A stretch of 64,000 bases of DNA from Sphingomonas phyllosphaerae 5.2 (GCF_000419605.1 NZ_ATTI01000001.1:2452501-2516500); one strand, 5' to 3'; shown: positions 25,081 to 34,776, counted from the stretch's first letter. Translations and numbers: made by a program. Notes: generated by a model from the sequence alone, not told the origin.

Positions 25081-27759
25081 ATGACCACGCGTATGCTGAT
25101 CGACGCACGCCACCGGGAAGAAACCCGCGTAGCGGTCGTCAAGGGTAACCGGATCGAGGAATTCGATTTCGAGAGTGCCGAGCGCAAGCAGCTCAAGGGT
25201 AACATCTATCTCGCCAAGGTGACGCGCGTCGAGCCGTCGCTGCAGGCGGCGTTCGTCGATTACGGCGGCAATCGCCACGGCTTCCTGGCGTTCAGCGAGA
25301 TCCACCCCGATTACTACCAGATCCCCAAGGAGGATCGCGACGCGCTGCTCCGCGAGGAAGCCGAGCACGCCGCCGAGGAAGCCGCGCTGCGCGCCGAGCA
25401 GGATGCGCTGGACGACGGCGACTATGACGACGACGCCGACGACCACGGTGATCACGACGAAGCCGAGCATGACACGGATCATGAGGGCGCGGACGGCGAA
25501 GCCCCGGCACCGCGCCGCGGGCGCGCCGGCACCAACGACGACCAGGTAGAGGCACTGCGTCAGCGCCGCATGAACCTGCGCCGCCGCTACAAGATCCAGG
25601 ACGTCATCCACCGCCGGCAGGTGCTGCTGGTGCAGATCGTCAAGGAGGAGCGCGGCAACAAGGGCGCGGCACTCACCACCTATCTGTCGCTGGCCGGCCG
25701 TTACTGCGTGCTGATGCCCAACACCTCGCACGGCGGCGGGATCAGTCGCAAGATTTCCAACGCGGGCGACCGCAAGCGGCTGAAGACGATCATGGCCGAC
25801 CTGGCGCTGCCGGCGTCGATGGGCTGCATCGTCCGCACCGCTGGGCTGCAGCGCACCAAGGCCGAGATCAAGCGCGACTTCGACTATCTTGCGCGGCTGT
25901 GGGATGAGATTCGCGAGAAGACGCTGACCTCCAGCGCACCCGCGCTGGTCTACGGCGACAGCGACCTGATGAAGCGCGCGATCCGCGACATCTACAACAA
26001 GGACATCGACGAGGTCATCGTCGAGGGTGACGACGGTTATCGCCAGGCGCGCGAATTCATGCGGCTGCTGATGCCCAGCCACGCCAAGAAGGTGAAGCAT
26101 TACAGCGACCCCGTCCCGCTCTACCAGCGCGCCGGCGTCGAGGATCAGCTCGCTGCGATGTACCATCCGGTCGTGCAGCTGAAGTCGGGCGGCTATCTGG
26201 TCATCAACCCGACCGAGGCCCTGGTGTCGATCGACATCAACTCCGGCCGGTCGACCCGCGAACACAATATCGAACAGACCGCCACCGCCACCAACCTGGA
26301 AGCGGCGCAGGAAATCGCGCGCCAGCTGCGGCTGCGCGACATGGCCGGGCTGGTCGTCATCGACTTCATCGACATGGACAACGGATCGAACGTCCGGAAG
26401 GTCGAGAAGGCGATGAAGGAGGCGCTGAAGAACGATCGCGCCCGCATCCAGGTCGGCCGCATTTCCAGTTTCGGGCTGATGGAGATGAGCCGCCAGCGGC
26501 TGCGCACCGGCGTGCTGGAGGCATCCACCCGCCCCTGCCCGCATTGCGAAGGCACCGGCTTCGTGCGCACCGCGTCGTCGTCGGGGCTGTCCGCGCTGCG
26601 GCTGCTCGAGGATGAGGCGGCACGTGGCCGCGGCTCGGTGCTGACGCTACGGTGCAGCCAGGAAGCGGCGTTCTACGTCCTGAACCGCAAGCGTGCCGAC
26701 ATCGCCGAGATCGAGGATCGTTACGGCGTGCAGGTCGAGATCATCCCCGATGGCGAGGAGGAAGGCGCACGCATGTCGGTGGAGGCCAGCGGCCCGCCGC
26801 CGGCGCATCCGCCGAAGTTCGACCGCCCAATCGTCGAGGAGGTCGAGGACGATCTGGTCGAGGACGAGATTGACGAAGAGGAAGAACTCGAGGAGGAGGA
26901 CACCGTCGAGCAGATCGCCGCGCCCGAGGGGGAAGGTGGTCGCAACGGTCGTCGCCGTCGTCGTCGTCGCGGTCGTCGTGGTCGCGACCGGGTCGAGGGT
27001 GAGGAGCGCACCGAGGCCGACGAGGCCAGCGCGGACGCCGAAGAGGACGAGGACGAGGACGAGGTCGAAGTCACCGCGGAGCCGGCCGATGTCGACGCCA
27101 GCGAGGACGCCGAGCGCGAGAACGGTCGTCGACGTCGCCGCGGCCGTCGCGGTCGTCGTCGCGAAGGCGATCGCACCGCCGAGCCGGCAGCCGAGGGCGA
27201 CATCGAGGTCGTTGAGGAAGAGACCGTCGCGCCCGAGCCGATCGTTTCCGAGCCCGAGCCCGAAGTAGAGGAAGAGCCGCCGGTCGCTGCCGAAGTAGCT
27301 GCTGCCCCCAAGACCCGCCGCCGTCCGCGCGCGCGTGTCGCAGCCGAGCCGGCACCGGCACGAACCCGTGCACCGAAGGCTACCCCGGCTCCGACCCCCG
27401 CCCCGGCACCCGCCGCGGTCGAGGAACCCGCTGCCGAGGAGGCTCCCGCCAAGCCGAAGCGCACGCGTCGCAAGAAGGTCGCGGAGCCGGTGATCGAGGC
27501 CGGCGATGCCGGGCCGGTCAGCGATGGCCTGCCGGCACCCGAGCCGGTCGTCGAGGCGGAAGCACCGGCCAAGCCGAAGCGTACGCGCCGCAAGAAGGTC
27601 ACCGAGGACGCGGCGCCGTCACCGGCCACGGCCGACGAGCCCGACGCCCCCACTGACGAGCCAACCGCCAAGGAACCGGCGCCGGACGCGGCGGGTGGCG
27701 ATGCCGATGCTGGCGCCCAGCCGCGTCGCGGTTGGTGGCAGCGTACCTTCGGAGCGTGA
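25081..27759 (+). CDS. rne: Ribonuclease E/G
   Basis: 892 residues from ATG 25081 (GGAGAG upstream). Endoribonuclease of mRNA decay and rRNA processing. The S1 domain (AAFVDYGGNRHGFLAFSEI) is split by a highly acidic insert (about 90-150, rich in DDD and H). Catalytic DNase-I-like domain: SIDINSGRS and VVIDFIDMDN hold the metal aspartates; the zinc link is TRPCPHCEGTG. The C-terminal half is disordered: acidic stretches alternating with Arg tracts (RRRRRRGRRGRDR), then two copies of KPKRTRRKKV. It ends at a large hairpin. Confidence 0.97.
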   Translation: MTTRMLIDARHREETRVAVVKGNRIEEFDFESAERKQLKGNIYLAKVTRVEPSLQAAFVDYGGNRHGFLAFSEIHPDYYQIPKEDRDALLREEAEHAAEEAALRAEQDALDDGDYDDDADDHGDHDEAEHDTDHEGADGEAPAPRRGRAGTNDDQVEALRQRRMNLRRRYKIQDVIHRRQVLLVQIVKEERGNKGAALTTYLSLAGRYCVLMPNTSHGGGISRKISNAGDRKRLKTIMADLALPASMGCIVRTAGLQRTKAEIKRDFDYLARLWDEIREKTLTSSAPALVYGDSDLMKRAIRDIYNKDIDEVIVEGDDGYRQAREFMRLLMPSHAKKVKHYSDPVPLYQRAGVEDQLAAMYHPVVQLKSGGYLVINPTEALVSIDINSGRSTREHNIEQTATATNLEAAQEIARQLRLRDMAGLVVIDFIDMDNGSNVRKVEKAMKEALKNDRARIQVGRISSFGLMEMSRQRLRTGVLEASTRPCPHCEGTGFVRTASSSGLSALRLLEDEAARGRGSVLTLRCSQEAAFYVLNRKRADIAEIEDRYGVQVEIIPDGEEEGARMSVEASGPPPAHPPKFDRPIVEEVEDDLVEDEIDEEEELEEEDTVEQIAAPEGEGGRNGRRRRRRRGRRGRDRVEGEERTEADEASADAEEDEDEDEVEVTAEPADVDASEDAERENGRRRRRGRRGRRREGDRTAEPAAEGDIEVVEEETVAPEPIVSEPEPEVEEEPPVAAEVAAAPKTRRRPRARVAAEPAPARTRAPKATPAPTPAPAPAAVEEPAAEEAPAKPKRTRRKKVAEPVIEAGDAGPVSDGLPAPEPVVEAEAPAKPKRTRRKKVTEDAAPSPATADEPDAPTDEPTAKEPAPDAAGGDADAGAQPRRGWWQRTFGA

Positions 27760-27771
27760 GGCGATATCGGT

Positions 27772-27814
27772 CGGGCTTTCAGCGGCGGTTCAGCGGAACC
27801 GCCGCACAAGCCCG
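27772..27814 (+). terminator. Long hairpin after rne
   Basis: Outer arms CGGGCTT (27772-27778) and AAGCCCG (27808-27814), inner perfect 10-bp stem GCGGCGGTTC (27782-27791) and GAACCGCCGC (27796-27805) with AGCG loop. There is no T-run after it, so it may be a stability element or Rho-assisted end and not a classical terminator. It begins 13 bases after the rne stop. Confidence 0.5.
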
Positions 27815-27937
27815 GCCGATGCACCCTGCCCCGTTACTTCTACGAGTGCCGTCGCGTGCGGCGCGGCGCGATCCAGTCTCCGGCAGGCGGCGCCACGGAT
27901 CGCCGCCCGCCGCTCGCGATGATGTGAGAGGTACGGC

Positions 27938-29287
27938 ATGAAGCGCCTGATCGCAGCCGTCACCATTACGATGCTGGTGCTCGCGCAGCCCGCGCAGGCG
28001 CAATCGCTGTTGCGCGATGCCGAGACCGAAGCGCTGCTCCACGACATGTCCGCGCCGCTGGTCACCGCCGCAGGGCTGCGCCCGACCGACGTTTCGTTCG
28101 CGCTGGTCAACGACGATTCGATCAACGCCTTCGTGGCAGGCGGGCAGACCGTCTACGTGCACACCGGGCTGATCCAGGCCGCCGACAGCGCCAACCAGGT
28201 ACAAGGCGTGATCGCGCACGAACTGGGGCACATAGCGGACGGCCATGTGATCACCAGTTCGCAGGGGCAGAAGCCCGCGATGGGGATTTATCTGCTCTCG
28301 ATGGTGCTCGGGCTCGCCGCGATGGCGGCGGGTGGTGGGGAAGCGGGCGCGGGTATCCTCGCCGCGGGGCAGCAGGCGGCGATGGGCAAGTTCCTCGCCT
28401 TCAACCGCGTGCAGGAAGCCACCGCCGATGCTTCCGCCGTTCGCTACCTCGACACCGCCGGGATCACCGGCAAGGGGATGCTGGAGTTCTTCAAGAAGCT
28501 CCAGCAGCAGGAATATCGCTTCGGCACGAAGAACATCGACCCGTTCATGCAGTCGCACCCGATGTCGGGCACGCGCGTCCAGACGTTGACCGTCGACGTG
28601 CAGGCGTCGAAATCGTGGAGCAAGCCCGCCGACGCGCAGTTGCAGGAACGCTTCCGCCGCGTGAAGGCCAAGCTGGACGGCTATCTGATGCCGCCCCCGC
28701 AAGCGCTCCAGAAATATCCCGACAGCGACCAGTCGCTCTACGCGCATTACGCGCGCGCCTATGCCTATCACCGCGCCGGCTATCCCGACAAGGCGGACGC
28801 CGAGGCGGAGGCGCTCGTCGCCAAAGCGCCGGCCGACCCGTACTTCCAGGAGATCATGGGACAGATCCTGCTGGAGGCGGGCAAGCCGCGGCTGGCGCTC
28901 GCCCCCTTGAAGCGCGCCACCGAGGGTTCGCGCTCGAACCCGCTGATCGCCACCACCTATGGCCACGCATTAATCGCGACCGAGGATGTCGCTAATTACG
29001 ACGAGGCCAAGCGCGTGCTGCGCACCGCCGTGGCGCGCGATGACGAGAACCCATTCGCGTGGTTCCAGCTCGGCACCGTCTACGAACTGACCGGCGACGA
29101 GGCTCGGGCTGCGCTTGCCAGTGCGGAGCGCGCAAGCATGATGGGCGACGACCGCACCGCCGTCGACCGCGCGCGCTATGCGATGGCAGGCATTCCGAAG
29201 AACACGCCCGACTGGATCCGCGCGCAGGACATCGCGATGACCGCCCAGAACGCGGTCGACAAGAACGGAAAGAAGAAACGACGTTGA
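27938..29287 (+). CDS. M48 metalloprotease with TPR repeats (BepA-like)
   Basis: A 449-residue periplasmic zinc protease and chaperone for outer-membrane assembly. Signal peptide MKRLIAAVTITMLVLAQPAQAQ; zinc motif IAHELGHIADGH at about 92-103 with the third ligand in QEATADASAVRYL; the C-terminal half (about 250-440) has TPR-like helices. The ATG follows GAGAGG. Its stop overlaps the TTG of the DsbA-like gene by four bases, so the two act together. BepA is the closest family; outer-membrane protein quality control is inference. Confidence 0.92.
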   Translation: MKRLIAAVTITMLVLAQPAQAQSLLRDAETEALLHDMSAPLVTAAGLRPTDVSFALVNDDSINAFVAGGQTVYVHTGLIQAADSANQVQGVIAHELGHIADGHVITSSQGQKPAMGIYLLSMVLGLAAMAAGGGEAGAGILAAGQQAAMGKFLAFNRVQEATADASAVRYLDTAGITGKGMLEFFKKLQQQEYRFGTKNIDPFMQSHPMSGTRVQTLTVDVQASKSWSKPADAQLQERFRRVKAKLDGYLMPPPQALQKYPDSDQSLYAHYARAYAYHRAGYPDKADAEAEALVAKAPADPYFQEIMGQILLEAGKPRLALAPLKRATEGSRSNPLIATTYGHALIATEDVANYDEAKRVLRTAVARDDENPFAWFQLGTVYELTGDEARAALASAERASMMGDDRTAVDRARYAMAGIPKNTPDWIRAQDIAMTAQNAVDKNGKKKRR

Positions 29288-29994
29288 ACCGTTTGATGGT
29301 GTTGGGGCTGGTTGCGATCGGCCTGTTGTTCGGCGCGGGTGGAATGTGGCTCGCCGATCGCGCGGCCCCGCCGCCCGCGATGGACGAGGCGCACATCGGC
29401 CGCGTCGTGCGCGAATATGTCCTTGCGCATCCCGAGTTGATCCCGGAAGCGATCGAGAAGCTGCAACAGCGCGACGCCACCCGCGCTGTCGCCGCCAACC
29501 GTGGCAAGATCGTGGAACCCTATGCCAGCGCATGGATCGGCAACCCGAACGCCGACGTCACGCTCGTCGAATATTACGATTACAACTGCGGTTTTTGCCG
29601 CGCCAGTCTGCCGACGATCGAGAAGCTGGTGGCCGCCGACCGCAACCTGCGGGTCGTCTTCAAGGAGCTGCCGGTACTGGCGGAGAGCAGCCGGGTTGCC
29701 GCGCGCGCCTCGCTCGCCGCGGCGGCGCAGGGCAAGTTCAAGGCCTTCCACGACGCGCTCTACGCCGCCGGTCAGGTCAGCGATGCGACGATCGCGCAGG
29801 CGGCAAAGGCAAGCCAGGTAGACCTGACGAAGATTCCGGCCGATGCCGATGCGACGCTGCGCGAGAATCTCGAGGTCGCCGCCAAGCTGGGTGTTGCCGG
29901 GACCCCGGCATGGGTGGTCGGTGACCAGTTGCTCAGCGGCGCACTGCCGTTCGATCGCCTGCAGGAAGCGATCGCGAAGGCGCGCGCGTCCTGA
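29284..29994 (+). CDS. DsbA-family thiol oxidoreductase
   Basis: 236 residues from TTG 29284; ATG 29296 also possible and differs by four residues. A signal anchor (LMVLGLVAIGLLFGAGG) is followed by a DsbA-type N-terminal segment (REYVLAHPELIPEAIEKLQ) and a thioredoxin fold with active site CGFC in YDYNCGFCRAS. The cis-Pro loop reads VAGTPAWVV. Periplasmic; it oxidises or isomerises disulphides, like ScsC or Com1 proteins. Coupled to the M48 protease gene by a TTGA overlap. Confidence 0.9.
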   Translation: MNRLMVLGLVAIGLLFGAGGMWLADRAAPPPAMDEAHIGRVVREYVLAHPELIPEAIEKLQQRDATRAVAANRGKIVEPYASAWIGNPNADVTLVEYYDYNCGFCRASLPTIEKLVAADRNLRVVFKELPVLAESSRVAARASLAAAAQGKFKAFHDALYAAGQVSDATIAQAAKASQVDLTKIPADADATLRENLEVAAKLGVAGTPAWVVGDQLLSGALPFDRLQEAIAKARAS

Positions 29995-30003
29995 TCGGGC
30001 GGA

Positions 30004-30026
30004 CCGGCACGAACAATTCGCGCCGG
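30004..30026. terminator. Hairpin between convergent genes
   Basis: CCGGCACGAA (30004-30013) with TTCGCGCCGG (30017-30026), one mismatch, loop CAA. It sits between the ends of the DsbA-like gene (+) and the PEP-CTERM gene (-). No T-run on either strand. Confidence 0.35.
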
Positions 30027-30036
30027 CCCGGATGTA

Positions 30037-30810
30037 TCAACCGAACGCCGCCGTGTGCGGCTTCCGCCGCCGGCACGCAGCGCCGACCATGCCGAACCCG
30101 AGCAGCATCATTGCCCAGGTCGCCGGCTCCGGCACCGCCGGGGTGGCCGCAAGATCGAAGTTATACGTGGTGCTGCCGGCCTTCGTGGTCAGCGTCACAT
30201 TGTCGGCGAAGGTGTGATAGGCGAGCGACGTCCCGCTGCCGACCCCTACCGACACACCCAGCACGCGTGCGCCGCTGAGTTGCGAAGCCCAGCTTGCGAT
30301 CGTCTGCCCCTGGTTCTCGTTGCCGCCGGTGATGTAGAATTTGTCGTTGGCGCTGCTGGTGTACCAGGTGTCGCGGGCGGTGTTGCCATAGGTGCCGTTA
30401 TAGACGCCCTCCCAGATCAACTCCTTGCGGACCGATCCATCCAGGATCAGCAGTCGCAGCGCCGGCGTGTAGTCGACGTTGTACGGGTTCACCGAATCCG
30501 CCGCGATCCGCCAGTCGAACGTCAGCGCGCTGACATCCGACAGCGCACCGAGATTGGTCCGGCCGATCGTGAACTGGATGCCGAGCTGCGAGCGCGTGCG
30601 GTCGCCGCGCATCTCCAGCGACCCGTTGCCGCTGCGACCGACGGTGCCACTGACCACGGCGGTGCCGCCGTTGCTGTTCTCGCCCGGATAGGTTCCCCAT
30701 GTCGTCGACCCGGGCAGACCCGCGACCGAGTTCACGATGACGGTCGCTGCCGATGCCGGCGTCGCCAGCATGACGAATGCCGCTCCTGCGAGCAGATGAA
30801 GCCGCTTCAT
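30037..30810 (-). CDS. PEPxxWA-CTERM sorted protein
   Basis: 257 residues. A signal peptide ends near ATPASA; the body is beta-rich with repeating GNGSLEMRGDR and TFDWRIAADS patterns; the C-terminus VPEPATWAMMLLGFGMVG plus Arg/Lys is the PEPxxWA sorting signal of the exosortase system, with a membrane helix and basic tail. It is probably processed at the Pro-Glu-Pro site and delivered to the envelope or exopolysaccharide. The role of the body is not known. A TTGATCCGGATCAG near-FNR box lies 28 bases upstream of the ATG. Confidence 0.85.
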   Translation of the reverse strand: MKRLHLLAGAAFVMLATPASAATVIVNSVAGLPGSTTWGTYPGENSNGGTAVVSGTVGRSGNGSLEMRGDRTRSQLGIQFTIGRTNLGALSDVSALTFDWRIAADSVNPYNVDYTPALRLLILDGSVRKELIWEGVYNGTYGNTARDTWYTSSANDKFYITGGNENQGQTIASWASQLSGARVLGVSVGVGSGTSLAYHTFADNVTLTTKAGSTTYNFDLAATPAVPEPATWAMMLLGFGMVGAACRRRKPHTAAFG

Positions 30811-30837
30811 ATTTCCTCCCCCTAGCCCGAATCTTTC

Positions 30838-30851
30838 TTGATCCGGATCAG
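30838..30851. promoter_or_regulatory. Weak FNR/FixK-type box
   Basis: TTGATCCGGATCAG, dyad-symmetric except for the last base (TGATCCGGATCA is a perfect palindrome). It lies upstream of the PEP-CTERM gene on the minus strand. One fixed position of TTGAY-N4-RTCAA is missed. Confidence 0.35.
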
Positions 30852-30984
30852 CTGGTTAGAGGCGTGAACGCCACGTTAACCAACGACATTCGCCACGGAC
30901 CTGCCCCAAATTGGTACGTGCCGGCAACATAGGATGGCGTAATCGTTTACGCGGCACATCCGATGGCCCATCGTGCGCGCGACC

Positions 30985-31009
30985 GGAACGAAAGCGACGT
31001 GGCGGCGTA
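30985..31009 (+). promoter_or_regulatory. Possible EcfG-type promoter
   Basis: GGAAC (30985-30989), 16-base spacer, CGTA (31006-31009), one base from the general-stress consensus CGTT. The ABC-transporter ATG at 31039 is 30 bases downstream. Confidence 0.35.
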
Positions 31010-31038
31010 ACGACCTCACATCGAACAAAGGGGGGCGA

Positions 31039-31968
31039 ATGCCCGAACCTATCCTGACCGTCACTGGCGTATCCAAGACCTACCGCAACGGCCCGACCGC
31101 ACTCGGCACGGTCGACCTCACCGTCAACCGCGGCGAGATTTTCGCACTGCTCGGGCCGAACGGCGCGGGCAAGACGACGTTGATCAGCATCATCTGCGGC
31201 ATCGTCACGCCTTCATCGGGCAGCGTCACCGTCGCCGGCCATGACGTGGCCCGTGACTATAAAGCTGCGCGACGGGCGATCGGGCTGGTGCCGCAGGAAC
31301 TGGCGACCGACCAGTTCGAGAGCGTGCTGGCGACCGTCACCTTCTCTCGCCGGTTGTTCGGGCGCTCGGGGCATTCGGACTATATCGAGCAGGTGCTGCG
31401 CGATCTGTCGCTGTGGGAAAAGCGCCATGCGAAGATCAAGGATCTGTCGGGCGGGATGAAGCGCCGGGTGCTGATCGCCAAGGCGCTGGCGCACGAACCC
31501 GACATCCTGTTCCTCGACGAGCCGACCGCAGGGGTCGACGTCGCCTTGCGCCGCGACATGTGGAAGCTGGTCCATCGCCTGCGTGAAAACGGCGCGACGA
31601 TCATCCTGACCACCCATTATATCGAAGAAGCCGAGGAGATGGCCGACCGCGTCGGCGTGATCGCGGGCGGCAAGTTGCTGCTGGTCGAGGAAAAGAACGC
31701 GTTGATGGCCAAGCTGGGCAAACGCCAGATGGATCTGACGTTGGTCGCGCCGATGACGACGGTGCCGTCCGCGCTGGCGGACTGGCCGCTGACGCTGGAG
31801 GACGAAGGCCACAAATTGCGCTACATCTTCGACGCCAAGGCCGAGGACACCGGCATCCCGCGGCTGCTGGAACGGCTGGCGCAGGAGAACATCGCCTTCC
31901 GGGATCTGGAAACGCGCAAGTCGAGCCTAGAGGACATCTTCGTCGATCTGGTGGGGGAAGCGGCGTGA
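31039..31968 (+). CDS. ABC exporter ATPase (YadG-like)
   Basis: 309 residues from ATG 31039, preceded by AAAGGGGGG. Walker [12 protein letters not shown] near 40, signature LSGGMKRRV near 140, Walker [14 protein letters not shown] near 160 and the H-loop [14 protein letters not shown]. This is the ABC-2 type, paired with the permease next door (GTGA overlap), as in YadG/YadH. Substrate unknown. The C-terminal tail [12 protein letters not shown] is short. Confidence 0.93.
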   Translation: MPEPILTVTGVSKTYRNGPTALGTVDLTVNRGEIFALLGPNGAGKTTLISIICGIVTPSSGSVTVAGHDVARDYKAARRAIGLVPQELATDQFESVLATVTFSRRLFGRSGHSDYIEQVLRDLSLWEKRHAKIKDLSGGMKRRVLIAKALAHEPDILFLDEPTAGVDVALRRDMWKLVHRLRENGATIILTTHYIEEAEEMADRVGVIAGGKLLLVEEKNALMAKLGKRQMDLTLVAPMTTVPSALADWPLTLEDEGHKLRYIFDAKAEDTGIPRLLERLAQENIAFRDLETRKSSLEDIFVDLVGEAA

Positions 31969-32726
31969 ACCTGCACGGGATATGGGCGATATATCGCTTC
32001 GAAATGGCGCGGTTCGGGCGGACGATCTGGACCAGCCTCGCCACGCCGGTCATCACCACCACGTTGTATTTCATCGTCTTCGGTGCGGCAATCGGATCGC
32101 AGATGCGCGGCGTGGAAGGCGTGAGCTACGGTGCGTTCATCGTACCGGGGCTGATGCTGCTGACGATCTTCTCCGAAAGCATCTTCAACGCCAGCCTGGG
32201 CATCTACATGCCCAAGTTCACCGGCACGATCTACGAATTGCTGTCCGCGCCCTTGTCACCGGTCGAGACGGTGATCGGCTATGTCGGAGCCGCCGCGACC
32301 AAATCGATGGTGATCGCGATGGTGATCCTCGCCACCGCCCATCTGTTCGTCGACCTGCACATCGCGCACCCGTTGCTGATGCTGCTCTACCTGTTGCTGG
32401 TCACCGTCAGCTTCGCGCTGTTCGGATTCTGCCTCGGCATCTGGGCGAACGGCTTCGAGCAATTGCAGGTGATCCCGTTGCTGGTGGTCACGCCGCTGAC
32501 CTTCCTCGGTGGCGCGTTCTACTCGCTCGACGTGCTGCCCGAGCCATGGCGGACGGTGACGCTGTTCAACCCGGTCGCCTACCTTATCAACGGTTTCCGC
32601 TGGACGTTCTTCGGCCAGAGCGACGTGTCGTTCGCGCTGTGCGTCACGGTGACGCTGGGCTTTGCGGCATTGTGCCTGACGGCTGTGGTGACGATCTTCC
32701 GAACCGGGTGGCGGCTGAAGAGCTGA
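31965..32726 (+). CDS. ABC-2 type permease (YadH-like)
   Basis: A 253-residue inner-membrane protein with about six transmembrane helices (for example [20 protein letters not shown] and [20 protein letters not shown]). The [17 protein letters not shown] motif is the conserved loop of the ABC-2 permease family. It starts at GTG overlapping the ATPase stop. The substrate is not predictable; YadH homologues are poorly known. Confidence 0.92.
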   Translation: MNLHGIWAIYRFEMARFGRTIWTSLATPVITTTLYFIVFGAAIGSQMRGVEGVSYGAFIVPGLMLLTIFSESIFNASLGIYMPKFTGTIYELLSAPLSPVETVIGYVGAAATKSMVIAMVILATAHLFVDLHIAHPLLMLLYLLLVTVSFALFGFCLGIWANGFEQLQVIPLLVVTPLTFLGGAFYSLDVLPEPWRTVTLFNPVAYLINGFRWTFFGQSDVSFALCVTVTLGFAALCLTAVVTIFRTGWRLKS

Positions 32727-32984
32727 GCGCTGCCATTGGCGCCGCCAACGTCGCTCCCATGCCGTCAGCGCGGGCTTGATGCTTGCCCTACACCGCCGGC
32801 ATCAACCGTGCTCGACCGGGCACACGCTCACTATTGACGGCTGCAAGAGTGGGTCCAAAGCCGCAGGGATGCGCCTAATTCCGCGCCGGCATGCTTCGCT
32901 ACGGCCGCGCTGTCGGTCGGCTGGGGAAACCGCAACCCGGCGTGATTGCGGGAGCGGCCCGCCCGCCCATCGCTGTCCGAACGT

Positions 32985-33722
32985 CTAGGAATATCCGCGG
33001 GCCATCAGGCGCAGCCGTCGCGCAAATGCGGGCCGAATGACCAGCCCGTTCAGGTCGATCGCGGCATGGACGAGCATTGCCGCCCAAAGCCGCCCGGACA
33101 GCAGATAGACCAACGTCAGCAGCAAGCCGGCGAGCATGGTGCCGGCAACCCCGCGCCACCCCTGGTAGCGGTGCGCATAGCCGAACAGCACCGCTGCCGC
33201 CGCAAACCCGAGCAGCGCCGATCCGCCGAGCGACACCACCAGCAGCGGCAGCAGCAGCCGGAAGAACAACTCCTCCGTCACCCCCGCTGTAGTCGCGAGC
33301 AGCACGCCCCAGCCAAGCTCCGCGCGCCGCGAAGGCGTCACTGCGCGCAGGTCACCAGGCGAAACGCCGCGTCCGCGCCGTTCCAGCGCCGCCGCGATGA
33401 CCATTCCCGCCAGCGCCCCCCACGCCAGCGACTGCCATGCTGGCTGGCCAATCCAGGCGATTGCCAGCGCGCGCGCCGGCAGCAGTTCGGCGGGCACGTG
33501 CACGAGCGCCTGCAGCCGCCCGAGCGACGCCAGCAGCACCACCGCTACCAGCCCGAAATGCACGATCGCGCGTAGCGTCAATCGCGCGAAGTGGCGATGC
33601 CGCACCGCGCCGGGGGCGACGGCCGGCGGACGCGGCCACCAGCCGATCCGCCGCCCGTGCAACAGCAGCGCGAGGCTCGCCAGCGCGATCGCCAGCGCCG
33701 CACCTGCGCCGGCCGCCGTCAC
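32985..33722 (-). CDS. CPBP-family intramembrane metalloprotease
   Basis: 245 residues from GTG 33722, which overlaps the glpX stop (GTGA). Several membrane helices. The three CPBP/Abi motifs are present: EELFFR (EExxxR) near 160, FGYAHRYQG (FxxxH) and HAAIDLN (HxxxB) near the C-terminus. Family members cleave prenylated or membrane substrates or serve in bacteriocin immunity; in this position the function is unknown. Coupling to glpX by overlap suggests common expression and not common function. Confidence 0.85.
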   Translation of the reverse strand: MTAAGAGAALAIALASLALLLHGRRIGWWPRPPAVAPGAVRHRHFARLTLRAIVHFGLVAVVLLASLGRLQALVHVPAELLPARALAIAWIGQPAWQSLAWGALAGMVIAAALERRGRGVSPGDLRAVTPSRRAELGWGVLLATTAGVTEELFFRLLLPLLVVSLGGSALLGFAAAAVLFGYAHRYQGWRGVAGTMLAGLLLTLVYLLSGRLWAAMLVHAAIDLNGLVIRPAFARRLRLMARGYS

Positions 33723-34684
33723 TGGTCGAGGCGGTGCTCGCCCTTCACCCAGCGCACGGTGCCCGACGAGGCGCGCATCACCACGCTCTCGGTCGTCATC
33801 TTGGTCGCGTGGCGCTTCACGCCCGCCAGCAACGAACCATCGGTCACGCCGGTCGCCGCGAAGATACAATCGCCCTTGGCCAAGTCCTTCAGATCGTATT
33901 GGCGATCGAGGTCCGTGATCCCCCATTTGCGCGCCCGCGCACGCTCGTCATCGTTGCGGAACAGCAACCGGCCCTTGAACTGCCCGCCGACGCAACGCAG
34001 CGCCGCGCACGCCAGCACACCTTCCGGTGCACCGCCCGATCCCATGTAGACGTCGATCGTTGTGTCCGGGTCGCTGGTGGCGATCACGCCTGCGACATCG
34101 CCGTCCCCGATCAGCACCACGCCGCACCCGATGCCGCGCAGTTCGGCGATCAGCGCCTCATGCCGCGGACGATCGAGCACGCAGGCGATGATATCCTTCG
34201 GCGCAACACCCTTTGCCGCCGCGATCGCCGCGACGTTTTCGGTCGGGGTGCGATCGAGATCGATGACGCCGGCCGGCAATCCGGGGCCGACCGCCAGCTT
34301 TTCCATGTAGACGTCGGGCGCGTTCAGCAGCCCGCCCGCCTCCGCGATCGCCAGCACAGCCAGGCTGTTCGGCCCGGACTTGGCGCAGATCGTGGTGCCC
34401 TCCAGCGGATCGAGCGCGATGTCGATCGCCGGGCCGTTGCCGGTGCCGACCTTCTCGCCGATGAACAGCATCGGCGCCTCGTCGCGCTCGCCTTCGCCGA
34501 TCACGACCGTGCCGTCCATGTCGAGTTCGTTGAGCGCGGCGCGCATCGCCTCCACCGCGGCGGCATCCGCCGCCTTCTCGTCACCGCGCCCGGTCAGCGT
34601 CGAGGCAGCGATCGCCGCCGCCTCGGTCACGCGCACCATCTCGAGGACGAGAACGCGGTCGAGTACCTTGCTGGCGGTCGGCAT
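33719..34684 (-). CDS. glpX: Class II fructose-1,6-bisphosphatase
   Basis: 321 residues from ATG 34684 (AAGGTGTCC upstream is weak). Cytoplasmic gluconeogenic phosphatase hydrolysing fructose-1,6-bisphosphate. VVIGEGERDEAPMLFIGEKVG is the GlpX metal and substrate loop; DPLEGTT follows, and GSGGAPEGVLACAALRCVGG is typical. Longer upstream frame to 34747 is not homologous. The CPBP protease starts inside its stop codon. Confidence 0.96.
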   Translation of the reverse strand: MPTASKVLDRVLVLEMVRVTEAAAIAASTLTGRGDEKAADAAAVEAMRAALNELDMDGTVVIGEGERDEAPMLFIGEKVGTGNGPAIDIALDPLEGTTICAKSGPNSLAVLAIAEAGGLLNAPDVYMEKLAVGPGLPAGVIDLDRTPTENVAAIAAAKGVAPKDIIACVLDRPRHEALIAELRGIGCGVVLIGDGDVAGVIATSDPDTTIDVYMGSGGAPEGVLACAALRCVGGQFKGRLLFRNDDERARARKWGITDLDRQYDLKDLAKGDCIFAATGVTDGSLLAGVKRHATKMTTESVVMRASSGTVRWVKGEHRLDQ

Positions 34685-34776
34685 GAAGGTGTCCTTTTTC
34701 TTTTCCGGTCCTCCGGATAGGCGCGCCGTGTGACGGTGTCGAGGCAATTTGTTTTACATGTTCTACAACATGGTCG

